A stretch of 64,000 nucleotides of DNA, from NCBI GenBank assembly GCA_008000375.1, contig SMOI01000046.1, forward strand, positions 79,157-143,156, written 5' to 3'. Under the pieces are notes generated by a model. That model saw only the letters and a program-made list of their open reading frames with translations. It made no database searches and was not told where the DNA came from. Shown here piece after piece: positions 11,695 through 23,314 of this stretch. Origin of the DNA: Poteriospumella lacustris. Taxonomy: Eukaryota > Sar > Chrysophyceae > Chromulinales > Dinobryaceae. The translations under genes and the position numbers were made by a program. Within the stretch, counting starts at the first letter, position 1. The number at the start of each line of letters is the position of its first letter.

Positions 11695-12112
11695 ACAGCA
11701 GACAAAGACTTCGGATATAAACGATTTTCGCAAGAAGTACTAAATGAGCAAAACTAATAATTTAAGCAGATGATTGTGCGCGAAATCATCGCCACCTAAC
11801 TGGTACCTTCGGTCGCTGCCTCTTTGTCTCTCTCCCACACCATTTCTCGCGGCGAATGTCATTCTAGCAGATCGATCACTGATTAAGCAGCAACTTACAG
11901 AGTTTGAGTCAAATGAATCACACTACGTCAAATAAGGTTTGCTATTATTGTAGAATATGAAAACAACAAACAGACCATCGCACCACAACCAGGGTTAGGA
12001 ACAACCCAAGTTCAGGTCCACGAAAGTAGAGACACATCACAACGTCAAAACATGAGAAATACCTTCATCCATTCACATCCATGAATGAAAGTCCAGCTAC
12101 ACCTCAAATATC
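11695..12112. other. Convergent intergenic spacer
   Basis: 3' flanks of the peroxiredoxin (+) and RABL2 (-) genes, AT-rich. No RNA gene or repeat recognised. Confidence 0.5.
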
Positions 12113-12984
12113 CTACTTATGATCAGAGAGAAGGTCCAAAACCTCCGACAAGGCGTCTCCTCCTGATTCTTTGTACTTTTTCGCCTCTTGCACCGCCGTT
12201 TCGAAGATCTAAAAGAAAGAAATAGAATTGTTGGAAATGCTTCGACCGCAATATTGAGCAATACAATGCAACGAACCTTAACGATATTTGTTCCATCCGC
12301 TGCTGAAACGAAAAAGAAGGGCAAATTGTGTTTGGTGGCGAACTTGAACTCTTTCCGCGTTACCTGCACAAACAAGTCGATTTAGAATAGAACCATAATC
12401 GGACAGCCGGGATTATATGCAAGCTTACGTTGTAGTCGGCATCGATCTTGTTTGCAATCAAAACACAGGGAATATTGGGACAATGTTCACGCAGCTCCGC
12501 ATACCAATCGGTTAGATGCTGATAGGTGATTTTTCTGGTCACATCGAAGACAAGAATGCAACAATGGGCTCTGTAATAATAGGAAGGATGCATCTTGTTG
12601 AACACTTCTTGACCGGCTGTGTCCCAAAAGTCTATATCAATCGAAATGCGCTCATGAGAGTCAGATCGGCGGAGTTGTTGAGAATTCTTCACTCCTATTA
12701 CCTATTACGGTGGATTTTTCATCTCCGCGACCTTTGATCTCCTTTCGATACAACGTAAGAGCATATGTCGAAAGCTACCGTAGCATTCCATGAAATACAA
12801 GTTAAAGTCTGGACTGTAAAATGGTGTTGAAGCGTGACATTACCTGTCGAGGATTGTACTCATCCATCAAAAATCTCTCAATGAGTTTTGATTTACCGAC
12901 AGCACTGTCACCAAGAAGGATAATCTTCAAATCTGGATCAGGCAAATCAGAGATATCGTCTCCAGCGGATTCTTTAGCAGACAT
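12113..12984 (-). CDS. RABL2: RABL2-type small GTPase (ciliary)
   Basis: Five exons, complement(join(12113..12208,12277..12363,12429..12631,12702..12774,12844..12984)), with introns of 65-70 nt, encode 199 residues. All GTPase motifs are present: GDSAVGKS (P-loop), DFWDTAGQE (G3), ANKID (G4) and VSAADGTN (G5). The FLMDEY, LSTYALTLYR and ELREHCPNIPC segments identify RABL2 rather than a generic Rab. As in RABL2, there is no C-terminal prenylation cysteine. RABL2 binds the IFT-B complex at the ciliary base and triggers entry of transport trains. The 73-nt exon 2 is missing from simple ORF calls and was placed from phase-compatible splice sites. It pairs divergently with the pseudouridine synthase-methyltransferase gene. 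Confidence 0.93.
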
Positions 12985-13450
12985 GATTGTTTGAAACTAT
13001 TCTCAGACTGAAAGAAAGATATATGATGCTCTATCGCTTCAACTAGACCCCGAGAATCCTTCTACCCTATCGATCGACTTCTGGAACAAAAGTAGATTGA
13101 TCTGACAACAGCGTGAGACTTGTAATGGTCTCAAGGGAAATGAAATATACCATGAAGAGCACACGATTGCTACAAAGCTCCTCTTCTCTGCGGTTCGCGA
13201 AGTTCGAAAAGCGACAGCAGCGCCGACGAGCACAACGGAACCTCGCACCCGTTTCGTGTTTTCATACTCGAGCAGCCGACCATCCGGTCCGACCATTCTC
13301 ATCGACCATTCGACTCAGGCCTCATTGACAATGGCTTTTGGTGATAAACACTTGAAAGGGAACTGTTCAACTGAACGTTTTTCTCATCAGTGGTGCTCGC
13401 TCATAGATTTTCAAAAGCGTTGTGCTGGAACAAGTGGAACAAAAAAGTAG
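12985..13450. promoter_or_regulatory. Divergent intergenic region between RABL2 and the pseudouridine synthase fusion
   Basis: 466 bp between start codons. A plus-strand ORF at 13256-13450 ends exactly before the next gene and has no family similarity. No defined promoter motif was seen; the role is positional. Confidence 0.35.
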
Positions 13451-15581
13451 ATGGCAGACACCGCAGCACAGGAGACCTCTGATGAGAGGTACAGCCACGA
13501 AGGCTTTTTCCTTGCCAGAAACTGGGATTCCATTGAGAAAGTCTGGAAAAGATTGATGAAAAGCCACAGCGCAGAGGCCCTTCCGGCAATCTTTCAAGGA
13601 TATCAAAACGGAGATCCATTCGGAATGACGGATGTCGATGCTATCAATGCAGCAGGCCAAAGAGAATTCACATCTGGGAACCCCAAGTTCAGGAGAACAA
13701 CACTCGCGTTTTCTATCGGCTATCTCGGTTCAGCGTATTCCGGATACCAGCAACAGCGCGGAGTGGATGGTATAGTCACCGTCGAAGACGATTTAGATTC
13801 CTTATTGGGCAGAAAGGTTGTTGCCGCTGGTCGTACAGATAAAGGAGTTTCAGCTTTGTCACAAGTTGTATCATTTGCCACGTATGATCCCATCGATGGA
13901 AACCAACTCTTGGCCACTATGCGAAGCTCCGAACCTTGCATGAGTGGTCGTCTTGCGGTGTGGAATTGCAAGAGAGTTCCCCGAAAGTTTCATCCCCTTT
14001 TCGGTGCCAAGTGGCGTCGCTATATATACTTGTTTCCATTAAACGCTGGAGCATTTCTGCCGAACAATGTGGACGTCGACGTGGATTTCATAAACAGGGC
14101 ATTCTCTCGAATTGAAGGCCAGGAGCTTCCATTCAATGGTTTTGCACACCGAGAAAACCGCGCGACCGACGATGGACATGGTGATCTCTGCACACTCTTT
14201 CGCGCCAAAGCCACAGTTATCGATGCAGCCGATATCTGGTCCGCGGAAGAAGCTCCATCAGTTACAGAAAAGTTCTTATGCATCGAGTTGGTTGGGGACA
14301 GATTCCTGAGACGGATGGTTCGCATTCTGGTGGTACGTTACTCTGATCGAAGATTAGCTGTGACGTTTGACTCTGAATAGAACGCTTCACAACACAATTT
14401 AGGGGACTGTGGTCAGAGAATCGGTGTTACCCTATGACACTCGAAACGAGAGTATTTTATATGAAATCGCGGTCACACGAAGCAGGTATGACTGTCTAGT
14501 TGTTCGTTCGCATCATTCCGTTTCTAATCAGGCAGGACTTTGGTTCAGAAATCGAGCCTCAGCCGCTGCTCCAGGTGATGGCCTAGCATTGTGCGGAGTG
14601 GGATATGATCTGGAAGATCTTGCAGATATGAATGGATCTAAGAAGGTGAACCCGGCAAAGAAGCAATCAACGTCTAATGAGAAGGCCGACGGGCAATCAG
14701 TTTCAGTGAGCTCATCGCGCCGCAAGCGGAAACAAGAAGAGCAGCAAGACTCATTGAATGGTCCTGGTTTCAATCGGAGGTTTACGCCTTCTTTCAGCAA
14801 TACCGCACAATTGGACGTCGGTAGTGACGGAAATATCGTTCTCACGAAAGGTGACGATGCCTTCATCAGCCGAATCGCCGACGAGCTTATTGCGTATGAT
14901 CCAGATCTTCTTTATCAACCGGAGAGAGCATTTACTTTCTCGAGTGGTGAATCATGCCACCAGATGACCGTCATCCTTCCTCAATCATGCGCTGATGTCG
15001 GGACCACCATTTGGGACGCTGAGACACTGCTCGCGCACTTCGTATTCAATCGGTATCTCAATGACAAGGTGGCCACCAAGAGAGTATTGGAACTTGGCGC
15101 AGGGACAGCCTTAGCAGCATTAACATGGCAACAAAGCGCACCATCAGATGTTTTGGTGGTCCAGGAGCTTCCTGAGGTGGTAGTCAGTCTCCAGCAAAGT
15201 CTCTTACTGCAAGCTGGTGGGTCCTCGATCACATGTGTTGGTGGCGTCTGGGGCAACGAATTACTGAATCACCCTGTCATCAGCGAGGTGAAATTTGATG
15301 TTATCATGATGGCAGATGTCTTCTATCACGAGGAACACTTTGGAGAGTTGCTGGCGACAACGTTTGGTGCCTTGAACGTTGGTGGCGATGTCATCGCTGT
15401 TTTTGAGCAGCGACGGAAAGATCTCAGCGCAGTTGTACAACAATTCGCATCGCATGCTTTTCAAAGCAAATCTGTGGTTCAGTTTGATGTTTCCCGAAAG
15501 GTACAACCCGAAGACAGTGGTGAGTCGTTTCCAACGATTACCACCTTTTATGTCTGTCACTTTCAAGGGTTTGTAGCGTAG
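13451..15581 (+). CDS. tRNA pseudouridine synthase (TruA/Pus3-like) fused to a METTL21-like methyltransferase
   Basis: Exons 13451..14332 and 14403..15581 (70-nt intron, phase 0) encode one 686-residue chain. Residues about 75-390 are a TruA-fold pseudouridine synthase: AAGRTDKGVSA carries the catalytic Asp (about residue 129), with FHPLFGAKWRRYIY, then FLRRMVRILVGTVV, where the exon junction falls inside the conserved motif. It ends with an APGDGLALCGVGYD segment like the TruA C-terminus. A basic linker follows, with bipartite nuclear-signal-like RRKRK. Residues about 450-680 are a class I methyltransferase: TTIWDAE, motif I VLELGAGTALAAL and MMADVFYHEE, as in protein-lysine methyltransferases of the METTL21/FAM86 group. 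An in-frame stretch at 14486-14531 looks like a mini-intron but its removal breaks the frame. Both reactions are inferred from domains. Confidence 0.88.
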
Positions 15582-16019
15582 ATAGACAAGTTTGCAATAA
15601 ACCTTGTGTGTGTAATTGTAAGCTAAAATGCACACACTTTGCACTCATCCGATTCTGTTTGACGACTGTTCGACCTCTAAGATACGCACAAACTTGTGAC
15701 CAGTAGTGACCACCCACCGTGTGGCCGCTTGTGGATTATCTCAGACTCGGGTTTGATCAAACTAAGCGAATGTTGGTGTAGTGCGTATATTGTTGAGCTT
15801 ATAATTACACACACATGGCTTTATTACAAATCGAACAATCACTATCCACGCTACAAAGTCAAGAAAATGAAATACACAGAAAGGTGACAATCGTGGAAAT
15901 GCAGCAGAGAGGGGGGAAGGTTCACAATAACGTCGAAACAAATGAAACTGTAAATAATTAAAACAAAGAGGAACAATAACAAACTATGTGCAATCAAAGT
16001 CGATTCAGCTGCTAAAGCG
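15582..16019. other. Convergent intergenic spacer
   Basis: 3' flanks of the fusion gene (+; AATAAA at about 15597, 16 nt after the stop) and of the PH-like gene (-). AT-rich, no feature recognised. Confidence 0.5.
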
Positions 16020-16754
16020 TCATCGGTTGCCAGAAGCAGGCATCACGGCCATAACCTCCGGTTGGACGTGAACACCAACCTGCTTTTGCAAAACAAACAA
16101 AAATGCTTCCAATTCCAGAGGAGATTGAAAAGACAAGTCTAATGATCGAGCTGCGTTAGTGAGCCTCAAAAAGCTAGCCGACGGATACTGCTCTTTGATT
16201 TTGTGTTTGATATTAAATTCTGTTTTATTGATATCCACAACTTCGAAGGACGTAGAGCCCCGTTTTGAGTGTCCTTTATGCAAGCTGGGCTCGCCAGTGT
16301 TTGCTGCTGCTCGATAGGTTAATTGTTGATCGGCGATAACCAGTTTTGATACAATTGTGCCGGCCGGTATTTCAAACCTCTTCGAATAGTTCAATTTCGA
16401 CCGCCAGGACAGGTAAGTGCTCTTTTTGTCGTGATGTAAAACGATATCAACTGTTCGGATTTTCTCATCACGTCCACGCTTCAACACACTTAGTGCTATT
16501 TTACTCATTATTCTCCGTCGTATCGATCTCATTCTTTCTTCGTTTACCATGCGAGCACGGATTTCTGCCTCATCGTTGATTCCATCGTGATCAATTGCAC
16601 TTGTTGCTTTCTGTTCTTCGAGAACTAAAGCTTTTGTCCCTATTGTAAAGAGAAATGCTGCTGCTTGAGAGCGGGCATCGTAGTAGTGCCGCCGAATTTC
16701 AGCCGAACTGAACGTGTCCGTCAAAAGAGCTTTCGGACGAGGTGCGTCTGCCAT
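16020..16754 (-). CDS. Hypothetical protein with a PLC-type PH-like domain
   Basis: Single exon, 244 residues. Residues about 95-230 alternate beta strands and end in an amphipathic helix (RSLDLSFQSPLELEAFLFVLQKQ). With STYLSWRSKL near the start, this resembles the PH domain found at the front of phospholipase C and related proteins, but no catalytic domain follows. The N-terminal third is helical and charged. PH-like folds bind phosphoinositides or proteins; here that is only an inference from the strand pattern and the C-terminal helix. It pairs head-to-head with HIS7 across 478 bp. Confidence 0.65.
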   Translation of the reverse strand: MADAPRPKALLTDTFSSAEIRRHYYDARSQAAAFLFTIGTKALVLEEQKATSAIDHDGINDEAEIRARMVNEERMRSIRRRIMSKIALSVLKRGRDEKIRTVDIVLHHDKKSTYLSWRSKLNYSKRFEIPAGTIVSKLVIADQQLTYRAAANTGEPSLHKGHSKRGSTSFEVVDINKTEFNIKHKIKEQYPSASFLRLTNAARSLDLSFQSPLELEAFLFVLQKQVGVHVQPEVMAVMPASGNR

Positions 16755-17231
16755 TCCAAAAATAAAAAAAATATAGCCGGGAAAATCCCGGATCGCTTCG
16801 GAAGATACAAATATACTGAATCCGAAAATTTTACTCTGATAAGTTCATCAAGTTCGTATGCGACTGATAATTATAACAGCGTGCTGCTGCTGCTGTTGCT
16901 TCTCGGTCGGTTGATCGAACGCGCCGTCGTGGCCTCGTCGATTGCCTGGACAGCTTTACGGATACCCGGAAAAGTCCCCAAGAAACAAGGCTTTTACAAG
17001 AAAATCACTTCATAGTACTTTATACTCAATATAGGATCTGTACATGTTGCATCTATCATCGAACTATGTTGTACGCGTTTGCATTTGCGCACACCGTCAT
17101 GCACACGTGTCCATCGAAGGCTTTCTCCGTTGTCAAACGATGAGGAGGAATCTTGCAAAACTATCACCAGAAAAGCTGTAGTTGAGTACTGATTCCATCA
17201 GAATATGTTCACCTGAACGAATTGATTCAGT
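16755..17231. promoter_or_regulatory. Divergent intergenic region upstream of HIS7
   Basis: 478 bp between two start codons. It contains a short CTG/GCT microsatellite near 16880. No other motif could be assigned. Confidence 0.35.
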
Positions 17232-19044
17232 ATGGAAGACTTTGAGGTCACTATCCTTGACTACGGCGCTGGAAATGTCCGCAGTTTACGAAATGCCATC
17301 AAGTATCTGGGCTACAAAGTAAAAGATGTTCAGTCCATCGAAGATATTGCCAGCGCACAGGTGATTCTCTTTCCTGGACAAGGATGCTTCCATCAAGCAA
17401 TGCAAAGTCTGTCATCACTGGGCTACGTTGACGCGCTTCGTCAGTACATTCGAGATAATCGCCCATTCTTCGGAATCTGCCTCGGAATGCAGCTTCTGTT
17501 TGAAGGGAGCGAAGAAAGCCCGGGAATCGAGGGTTTAGGTGTCATTCCTGGAAAGGTCACTCGATTTGATGCCTCATCAGGAGTGACTGTGCCTCAAATT
17601 GGCTGGAACGGGATGACACCAGTGAAGGATTGCTCTGTGATGAACGATATTGCGACCGCAGATAAAGCCTATTTCGTTCATTCTTTCTGTGCTCTTCCAA
17701 CCCAAGCCAATATTGATTGGATTCTTACTACAACCGATTATGGTCCGCAACGGTACATCAGCATCGTTCAGAAAGGTAACGTCGTGGCCGCTCAGTTTCA
17801 TCCGGAAAAGAGTGGTGCGGTGGGCCTCCGCATGATTGGGAACTTTTTGGCCACGAGGGGTATTCTTCAGAGTACAACACCGCAATTGTCGTTGTCTGAC
17901 ATATTGTTGCTGCCCTCGACAGTGATGACCAACCGAGTCATTGCCTGTCTGGACGTTCGTACCAATGATCAAGGCGACTTAGTGGTGACCAAAGGTGATC
18001 AATACGATGTCCGAGAAGCGTCTGCTGAAGAATCTGGTGGTCGAGGTGGTGTCCGCAATCTAGGAAAGCCCGTTGCACTTTGTAAGCGTTATTTTGATGA
18101 AGGAGCTGACGAAGTAAGTGTCCGTGTACTGCAGCTGTGACCGTTGCCTGACAAAACGAGGTTCTTCGTCCATCAGGTGGTCTTCTTGAACATCACGAGC
18201 TTTCGCCAAGGCGTTGTGGACGATCTGCCCATGCTCCAAGTACTCGAGGCGTCATCAGAAAACGTCTTTGTTCCTCTCACGGTGGGAGGTGGGATCCGCG
18301 AATATGTCGACCCCAACGGTGTGGAGTATTCCGCGTTGCAAGTGGCGAGCCGTTACTTCCGTTCTGGGGCGGACAAAGTTTCCATCGGTAGCGATGCTGT
18401 TTATGCCGCAGAAGACTATCTTCGAAGCCGCCAAAAGACGGGTCGATCGTCCATCGAGCAGATTTCATCGTAAGTGTTCGCCTCCGCTGAGCCAACGTGT
18501 CTCCATCGTCACGTCTAAACAAATCCTCTATTGTAGCCACTATGGCGCACAAGCTGTGGTTGTATCTATTGATCCAAAACGCGTCTACGTGGACGCCATA
18601 CCGGAGGAAGGTTCTTCTGAAGGTGATGAGTTGAGCCGACGGACCGTCGTGGCGCTGCCAGAAAACGAGCGAGGTCCTAACGGCGAGAAGTACGTTTGGT
18701 GGCAGACGACTGTGAAAGGTGGCCGAGAATACCGTGATATCGACGCTATTCAACTTGCCAAGATATGTGCTCTGTTGGGAGCTGGTGAGATTATGCTCAA
18801 CTGCATCGACATGGATGGCCAGGGCAAGGGGTACGACCTGGCCTTGGTAACCGCCGTGCAGCAAGCCGTTTCCATTCCCGTCATTGCATCCAGTGGTGCT
18901 GGTGCAGCAGCGCACTTCGTTGAAGTGTTTCGAAAGACTCCTGTTCGGGCTGCTCTGGCAGCAGGTATTTTCCATCGTCACGAAGTGGGTATCCAAGAAG
19001 TCAAGTCTGCCTTAGCGGACGCGCAGATTGCGGTACGTAGATAG
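17232..19044 (+). CDS. HIS7: Imidazole glycerol phosphate synthase, bifunctional (HisH-HisF)
   Basis: Exons 17232..18113, 18177..18469 and 18537..19044 (63- and 67-nt introns) give 560 residues, close to the size of yeast HIS7. The N-terminal half is the glutamine amidotransferase: [10 protein letters not shown], the nucleophile Cys83 in FGICLGMQ and the His/Glu of QFHPEKSG. The C-terminal half is the HisF cyclase barrel: [47 protein letters not shown] and IASSGAGA. The enzyme turns PRFAR plus glutamine into imidazole glycerol phosphate and AICAR in histidine synthesis. No plastid-targeting sequence is visible on this N-terminus. GTACGT just before the stop could serve as a donor, but the family ends here. 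An AATAAA lies at 19215. Confidence 0.97.
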
Positions 19045-19511
19045 AGCTTTTCCATAGAAGCTGCTACACAACGGCGGGATAGAACCGATACAATCGGGCA
19101 TACGTAGTGCTATTACAGTGTGTCCCCGTTGCCGTTGTGTCTCCAGCTGCCCCATGCCCATGTCTCGTTTTTCATCGCTATCGCAAGCACTGTATCTATC
19201 CTGTTTCACTCGCAAATAAATACAGAGAGTAAATGACAAACGAAAGTGCTACAAGAGGGGGTTCGTGTTGAGGATACTTCCCCTAGGAATATCCCAGTAA
19301 TGTCCACAACCTACAACCGCAGGAGAAGTGTGACGTGAGAGTCCAGACTCCCAGCTGTCCCAACATTGCCTAGGGAGTTCGTCGTCGTCGCCGTGTCGTT
19401 GTCGCTTCTTTTTCGCTCCCCGCCGCTTCCGCTTCCCGCGTCTCTGAGCCTCCATGTTTTGGCAAAGCAAATTCGAATTAACCAATAGACCCTGAACCAG
19501 GTGAATAGTGC
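19045..19511. other. Intergenic spacer downstream of HIS7
   Basis: Holds the HIS7 3' flank (AATAAA at 19215-19220), a CGTCGT/CGCTTC-rich stretch at 19380-19445 and a CCAAT box-like ACCAATAG at about 19480. A minus-strand ORF at 19249-19521 has no recognisable domain and is treated as chance. Confidence 0.45.
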
Positions 19512-19715
19512 ATGTCGCCAATCAAGATTGTGGGTGTCCTTGCTCCCGTCGCCGTGGTGATTCTTGTGGCGGTGGTCTTTTGGACGCTGATGTGGAAGTT
19601 TGTCCTGGAGCCCAACCCATTGATTCGCGAGTTCTTTGATCTAGATCTGAAGAAAAACAATAAGAACACTAACTCTCAGCCTTCCCAAACACCGTCTGAT
19701 AAGAAGGCGCTATAG
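19512..19715 (+). CDS. Small single-pass membrane protein, 12 nt upstream of XPC
   Basis: A 67-residue ORF from ATG to TAG. Residues 5-30 form one strongly hydrophobic helix (IVGVLAPVAVVILVAVVFW). LEPNPLIREFFDLDLKK and a polar Asn/Gln/Lys tail follow, giving a plausible short membrane protein. I do not recognise the family. Its stop lies 12 nt before the XPC start codon, too close for a separate promoter. Either the XPC transcript starts upstream and this is an upstream ORF, or the two are co-transcribed, or XPC uses internal initiation. A chance ORF is also possible, though the hydrophobic helix is well formed. Confidence 0.5.
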   Translation: MSPIKIVGVLAPVAVVILVAVVFWTLMWKFVLEPNPLIREFFDLDLKKNNKNTNSQPSQTPSDKKAL

Positions 19716-19727
19716 CTTCTCATCCTC

Positions 19728-21118
19728 ATGTCCGACGATCGTTCAGAGGACGACGATCCCTTTGCGGACATCGCCTGGGAGGACGACGACGCTGCACAGG
19801 ACCCAACAACTGCTCAGACAGCTAATGATCAAGACGATGATATCTATGGGGACGGAGACGAGCACGACGATATCAATGCAGGGACTTCAACAGCGGTCGT
19901 TTTCGATCCATCGTCGCTCACCTCGAAGCGGTCGCTCGAAGGCACCGACGCTGCGACGGATGGACCTCCGAAGAAAAAGACTCGAATCAAACCCATCAAA
20001 TTCCAAGAAACATCGTTTTCTGAGGCCTTGAATCGCTGCGAAGATTCCCTGAGCCAACGTATCGAATATTTGCTGCAAGTGCTGTCGTGGACCTGTGACG
20101 GCGACCTCGTCGACACAGCGAAGCGCATGCTGCACGATACACCCCTGATGACATCCTTGGCAGCGCCCAATGGTCGTACCATGACCAATATCTTACATTT
20201 ACGCAACGCCTTACGCAATCAAGCGCGTATTCTTCCGTCGCGATCGATGACCGAAGAAGAAGGACGCGACGGCTCGACCACCGAAGAGCTACGTGACCAA
20301 GTGCTCCACCATCGTCGTGGAAGCCTCGTCCAATGGCAACAAATCTTCTATGCTCTTTTACGGGACGTGGGTGTCCGCGTACGATGGATCACCGCCATTC
20401 AGGCGCTATCGCTGCACCCACAAGACCATTTGGATTTGTTGGCCCACGCAGCGGACGACGACGACCACTTGCGGCAATGGCAACAACGTGGCAAGGGCAG
20501 CTACGTACAAACGGTCGACGATACGAGTAGTACGAAGAAAGAAGGCTATATCTGTTGCTGGTTGGAGATCTGGCTGCCGGGGCTCGAAGCGTGTTGGATC
20601 GACATCGTCGAGGGGCTCTTGTCCCCCGCGACGGGTCATCCGGCGTTACACACGAAACGATCGTCGGCATCGCCTTGGCATGCACCGATCTTTCTGGTCT
20701 CTGTCGAAGACAAACGCCCGGTACGTGCGGGGTATGTGTTGCGCGATATGACGGAGATCTACTGGAGCAAGTACAGTCACCTGGCGAAGAGCAGTGTCGT
20801 GAGCAGTGGACGCGAGACGCAAGCGACGAAATGGCTGCAAGAGTCCGTTCTGCGGTGTCGTTCGTGGTTTCACAGTCACGTCGAAGCGATGTCTGCGCCA
20901 TCTCAACGCGTCACGGCCGCGGCGTCTCGCGCGAGTGTGGGTGCGGTGGTAGGTTCTTCTGCATCGGCGGCGGCTGTCGTGTTGATCGACCCCCCGCTGT
21001 CATCGTCAGTGGCCCCCGCCCCCACCCCGGCCCCTGGCCCCGCCCCCGCGTCGACAGCGGGCGTGAAGATCACCGTCGTCCACGACGACGAGGTCATCGA
21101 TCTGCTGAGCAGTAGCGG

Positions 21119-21154
<36 letters not shown>

Positions 21155-22142
21155 TGATGGCGACGAGCTAGCCACAGCGACCCCCGCCACCGCCGCTTCT
21201 GCTGCTGCCGCTTCTGCTGCCAGAACAGCAGACCACTCGCCGACGCTGATCACTGGCCCCGATGACTACGACGACGACGACGATAACGGCGGCGGCGACG
21301 ACGATGACGACGTCGAAGAGCAAGAGCGACTGCTGCAACACTTCGCGTTGCAACGGCAGCGCCAGTTACAGGAGCAGGCGTTGCCGACGAGTCTCGCGCA
21401 GTTTAAGAACCACCCGTACTACTGTTTAGCCCGCGATTTGTTGAGCGACGAATGTCTCCACCCGGAGAAACGGAACGTGGTCGCCGTCGTACGTGGGGAA
21501 AGTGTCTACTTGCGATCGGCGGTGGAGGCGTTGCACACCTACGATGGGTGGCGACGTCGGTTGCGTATCGTCCGACCCGAGGCCCGTGGCCAACCCGTGA
21601 AGGTCATTCAGCGGAAGATTCCGTCGTTTCTCTCGAAGGACAATGGTACCTCGTCCGCGACGAGTAGGAGTAACCCACCGCCGCCGCCGCGTGTGAAGGA
21701 AGTGAAGTATTATGGTGGCTGGCAAACGGAGCCGTTGGTCATCCCGCCGGTGGAGGCCGCCACGGAGTTGATTCCCCGCAACGACTACGGCAATTTGGAA
21801 GTTTGGGATGGCCAGCCGCAGTTTGTGCCCGCTGGGGCCACGTACATCGCGGAGCCCTTCGTCGAGAAGGCCGCCAAGCATCTGGGTGTGCAGTTTGTAC
21901 CCGCCGTCGTGGGCTTCGAGACGCAGTACGCCGGCATGACCGCGACGCGGCGACCGAAGTACGCGGGCATTGTCGTCCTCGAACGAGATGCCCCACTGGT
22001 CGTCGACGTGGCGGCGCAGTTACACACGTTGAGCGAGGAGAAAGACGCACAACAACGAACAGCCCGCATGGCCGCCCGATGGGAACGTCTCGTGGGGGTC
22101 GTGCTCAAGCGCATCGCCCTCCGAGAGAAGTACGGTGCCTAG
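19728..22142 (+). CDS. XPC: XPC/Rad4 DNA damage recognition protein
   Basis: Single exon, 804 residues. XPC/Rad4 finds helix-distorting lesions and starts global-genome nucleotide excision repair. Residues about 90-400 carry the transglutaminase-like fold (YLLQVLSWTCDG, RDVGVRVRWITAIQ, GYICCWLEIWL, the domain's catalytic-like positions being degenerate as in the family). An Ala/Pro/Asp-rich insert follows (about 400-550). Then come the beta-hairpin domains: BHD1 from LPTSLAQFKNHPYY (about 552), BHD2 around VKYYGGWQTEPL and BHD3 with IPRNDYGNLEVW and FVPAGATYI. The N-terminus is very acidic with a KKKTRIKP basic patch, likely nuclear import. It converges with the cyclin gene over 1.2 kb of low-complexity DNA. 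Confidence 0.95.
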
Positions 22143-23314
22143 CGGCAGCAGAGGGTACATAGCACTCTGTCTAACTCGTGTCCGTTCCCTCGCCACTGTA
22201 ACCTAACGCCCAGTAGAGGTACCGTAGGTGGAGCTATGTCTGTGTCCGCGGTGACCAACGCGATGCGGTGTCGTGGCCGACGAAGAAAAGAGTGTTAATT
22301 TCTAGGTTACTTTAGGTGTGTGGGTGTGTTTGTATGGGGAGGGGGTTGGGGGTTGAAAGAGATGTGAGTAATACGTACAGCGAAGACGAAGGGGGGGGGC
22401 GTAGAGAGGGGATACAGACAGAATGAGAGAGAAAGAGATGAAGACGGTTCCGTGCCGCGGACCGCTCGCGACACAGACACATGAGACACAAACAGGCGAG
22501 AGCGGCTGCCTGTGGGTCGAGTAGGAGGCGGGTGGACAATGAGTGACTAAGAAGGGGAGCGGGGAGATGGGGGGACAGACGCCACACGACAGTCGCAACG
22601 ACGCACGATGCGGTGGTTCACGCACCGCATATGAGTCGCCACTGCGTCCACAATCTCCCTCGCCCAGTCGTGTTCCTTCTCCGTAGAGGGTGGTCAGCGG
22701 TGTGGGCGAGACACAACGACGAACGGCCATCCCACCCAAACACAAAGAGAGAAGCGAAAGGCAAATAAAAACCAAACTAAAAGCAGCGCAGCGATACAGA
22801 CGCACGAGAGCCAGACGGTGTGCGAGGCTCGTGAGGGGGTGAGGAAGGGAAACAACAGGTGGCCGTCACAATACAAAACAAACGCGGCGGATGCTGGGTC
22901 TATACATGTACGACACAAGCCCTTCCGAGACAGGCCATACGCTTGTCTCTTGTCGGACCGCTGATACCGGCCAGACACCCACCAAAACCAATCAAACGAC
23001 GAAATACCCAGACCGGACCAGACCGAGCAGCTCACCCACACGAACCGAACGAAACAAAACAACGAAGGGAGACAGGGAGAAAGAGGGAGAGGAAGAGAAA
23101 AAGGAGAATGATCCACCACGCGAGCAACAACGAAGTCACGCAGAATGAGACGACCTACACGATCGCCTCTGCCGCTACATCGTCGTCACCCGCCGTGCGC
23201 GTGAACCACGTACCCCACCCCCATCCCCCTGCAACCATCTGCCCAGCATCCCGTTGGCGTCCGGCACCCTCGTCCATGGTAACAGAACCGAGTGTGCCGC
23301 CCCCCAACAGGGTA
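22143..23314. other. Long convergent, low-complexity intergenic region
   Basis: 1.17 kb between the 3' ends of XPC (+) and the cyclin (-). It is purine/CA-biased on the plus strand, with GA-rich runs (for example 23065-23112), G runs at 22391-22399 and many ACAGAC/GAGAGA words. ORFs in it (for example 22302-22805 minus) are Ser/Leu/Pro- or Thr-biased and lack domains. No RNA gene seen. Confidence 0.6.

Noticed and set aside
14486-14531. Mini-intron (GTATGA...AATCAG) inside the pseudouridine synthase
   Set aside because: 46 nt is shorter than every other intron here, and its removal shifts the frame and stops translation; the continuous reading frame reaches the expected C-terminal motif.
22302-22805. 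167-codon minus-strand ORF downstream of XPC
   Set aside because: Ser/Leu/Pro/Cys-rich product of GA-rich low-complexity DNA, overlapping other equally open frames.
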